A stretch of 64,000 nt of DNA, taken from the NCBI GenBank assembly GCA_963678705.1, contig OY783205.1, positions 28,263,034 to 28,327,033 of the forward strand. The letters are read 5' to 3'. The stretch's first letter is position 1; each line of letters begins with the position of its first letter. Positions 63,794 to 64,000 of the stretch are shown piece after piece. A program made the translations under genes and the position numbers. The DNA is from Panorpa germanica. Its lineage: Eukaryota; Arthropoda; Insecta; Mecoptera; Panorpidae. The notes below the pieces were generated by a model, which worked only from the letters and a program-made list of their open reading frames with translations, did no database searches and was not told the origin of the DNA.

Positions 63794-64000
63794 GAACATT
63801 GGAGCACATTAAGTTTTCATGTGAGAGAAAGGTAATAAGCGAAAAGAATATTGGGCAGTTATTAAAGAGAAGCAGTGAAGGGAAGATGTGGATGGCGGAG
63901 ATAGAGAAAAGCAGCGAGGAAAGAGAAGGAATGGCAGAGTATAAACAGGAGCAGCGAAGCAGTTTTGTTTTTATTTTTATAAGAATTTTTTTTATTATAT
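63794..64000 (+). mobile_element. Fourth copy of the same non-LTR family, cut by the window edge
   Basis: From about 63794 the sequence follows the zinc-knuckle region of copy 1 (ATTGGAGCACATTAAG, then AATATTGGGCAGTTATTAAAG, then GGATGGCGGAGATAG). It begins in the middle of the knuckle, so it is more strongly 5'-truncated than copies 1 and 2, and it is degraded. Its 3' end lies outside the window. Confidence 0.75.

Overview
This window looks like a piece of an insect (arthropod) nuclear genome. It is very AT-rich (about 69% by eye), has almost no long open reading frames, and is littered with degraded transposable elements: non-LTR retrotransposon tails, a Helitron, and miniature inverted-repeat elements. 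It carries one clear spliced exon. The TE proteins and Helitron termini are of kinds common in insects; the order cannot be fixed from the sequence.

The only host coding sequence I can support is one 127-bp exon on the + strand (11972-12098). It encodes the first half of an Ig V-set domain typical of the Sidestep (Side) family of neuronal cell-surface guidance proteins. No other exon of this gene is recognisable. If nothing was missed, the window is one exon flanked by a left intron of at least 12 kb and a right intron of at least 51.9 kb.

The right intron holds two sites where a strong 3' splice site abuts a 5' splice site (AG|GTATGT), at 32330/32331 and 61315/61316. Both are on the + strand, behind good pyrimidine tracts. 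Each is followed 34 or 42 nt later by a consensus GTAAGT donor. This is the expected architecture of recursive splicing (ratchet points) with an 'RS-exon'. They would cut the giant intron into steps of about 20.2 kb and 29.0 kb. This is the most interesting observation here.

Mobile DNA, left to right: a possible 40-bp retrotransposon end (about 1360); a 218-bp MITE (4036); an unclassified repeat (8415, second copy 42738); a 5'-truncated non-LTR copy with a 17-bp target duplication (10721-11411); MITE copies (15061, 18263, 24700); a repeat shared in inverted orientation by 23525 and 40735; a second non-LTR copy (26915-27497, minus strand) that starts at the same internal nucleotide as the first; a third, diverged copy (31460-32040, minus); a 1721-bp Helitron deletion derivative on the minus strand (32764-34484); a tail of a different Jockey-like element (about 49072-49519); several palindromes; and a fourth copy of the first non-LTR family running off the right edge. 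The remainder is AT-rich intronic DNA with microsatellites and a few GC-rich patches. No rRNA, tRNA or CRISPR was found. Nothing looks bacterial or viral.
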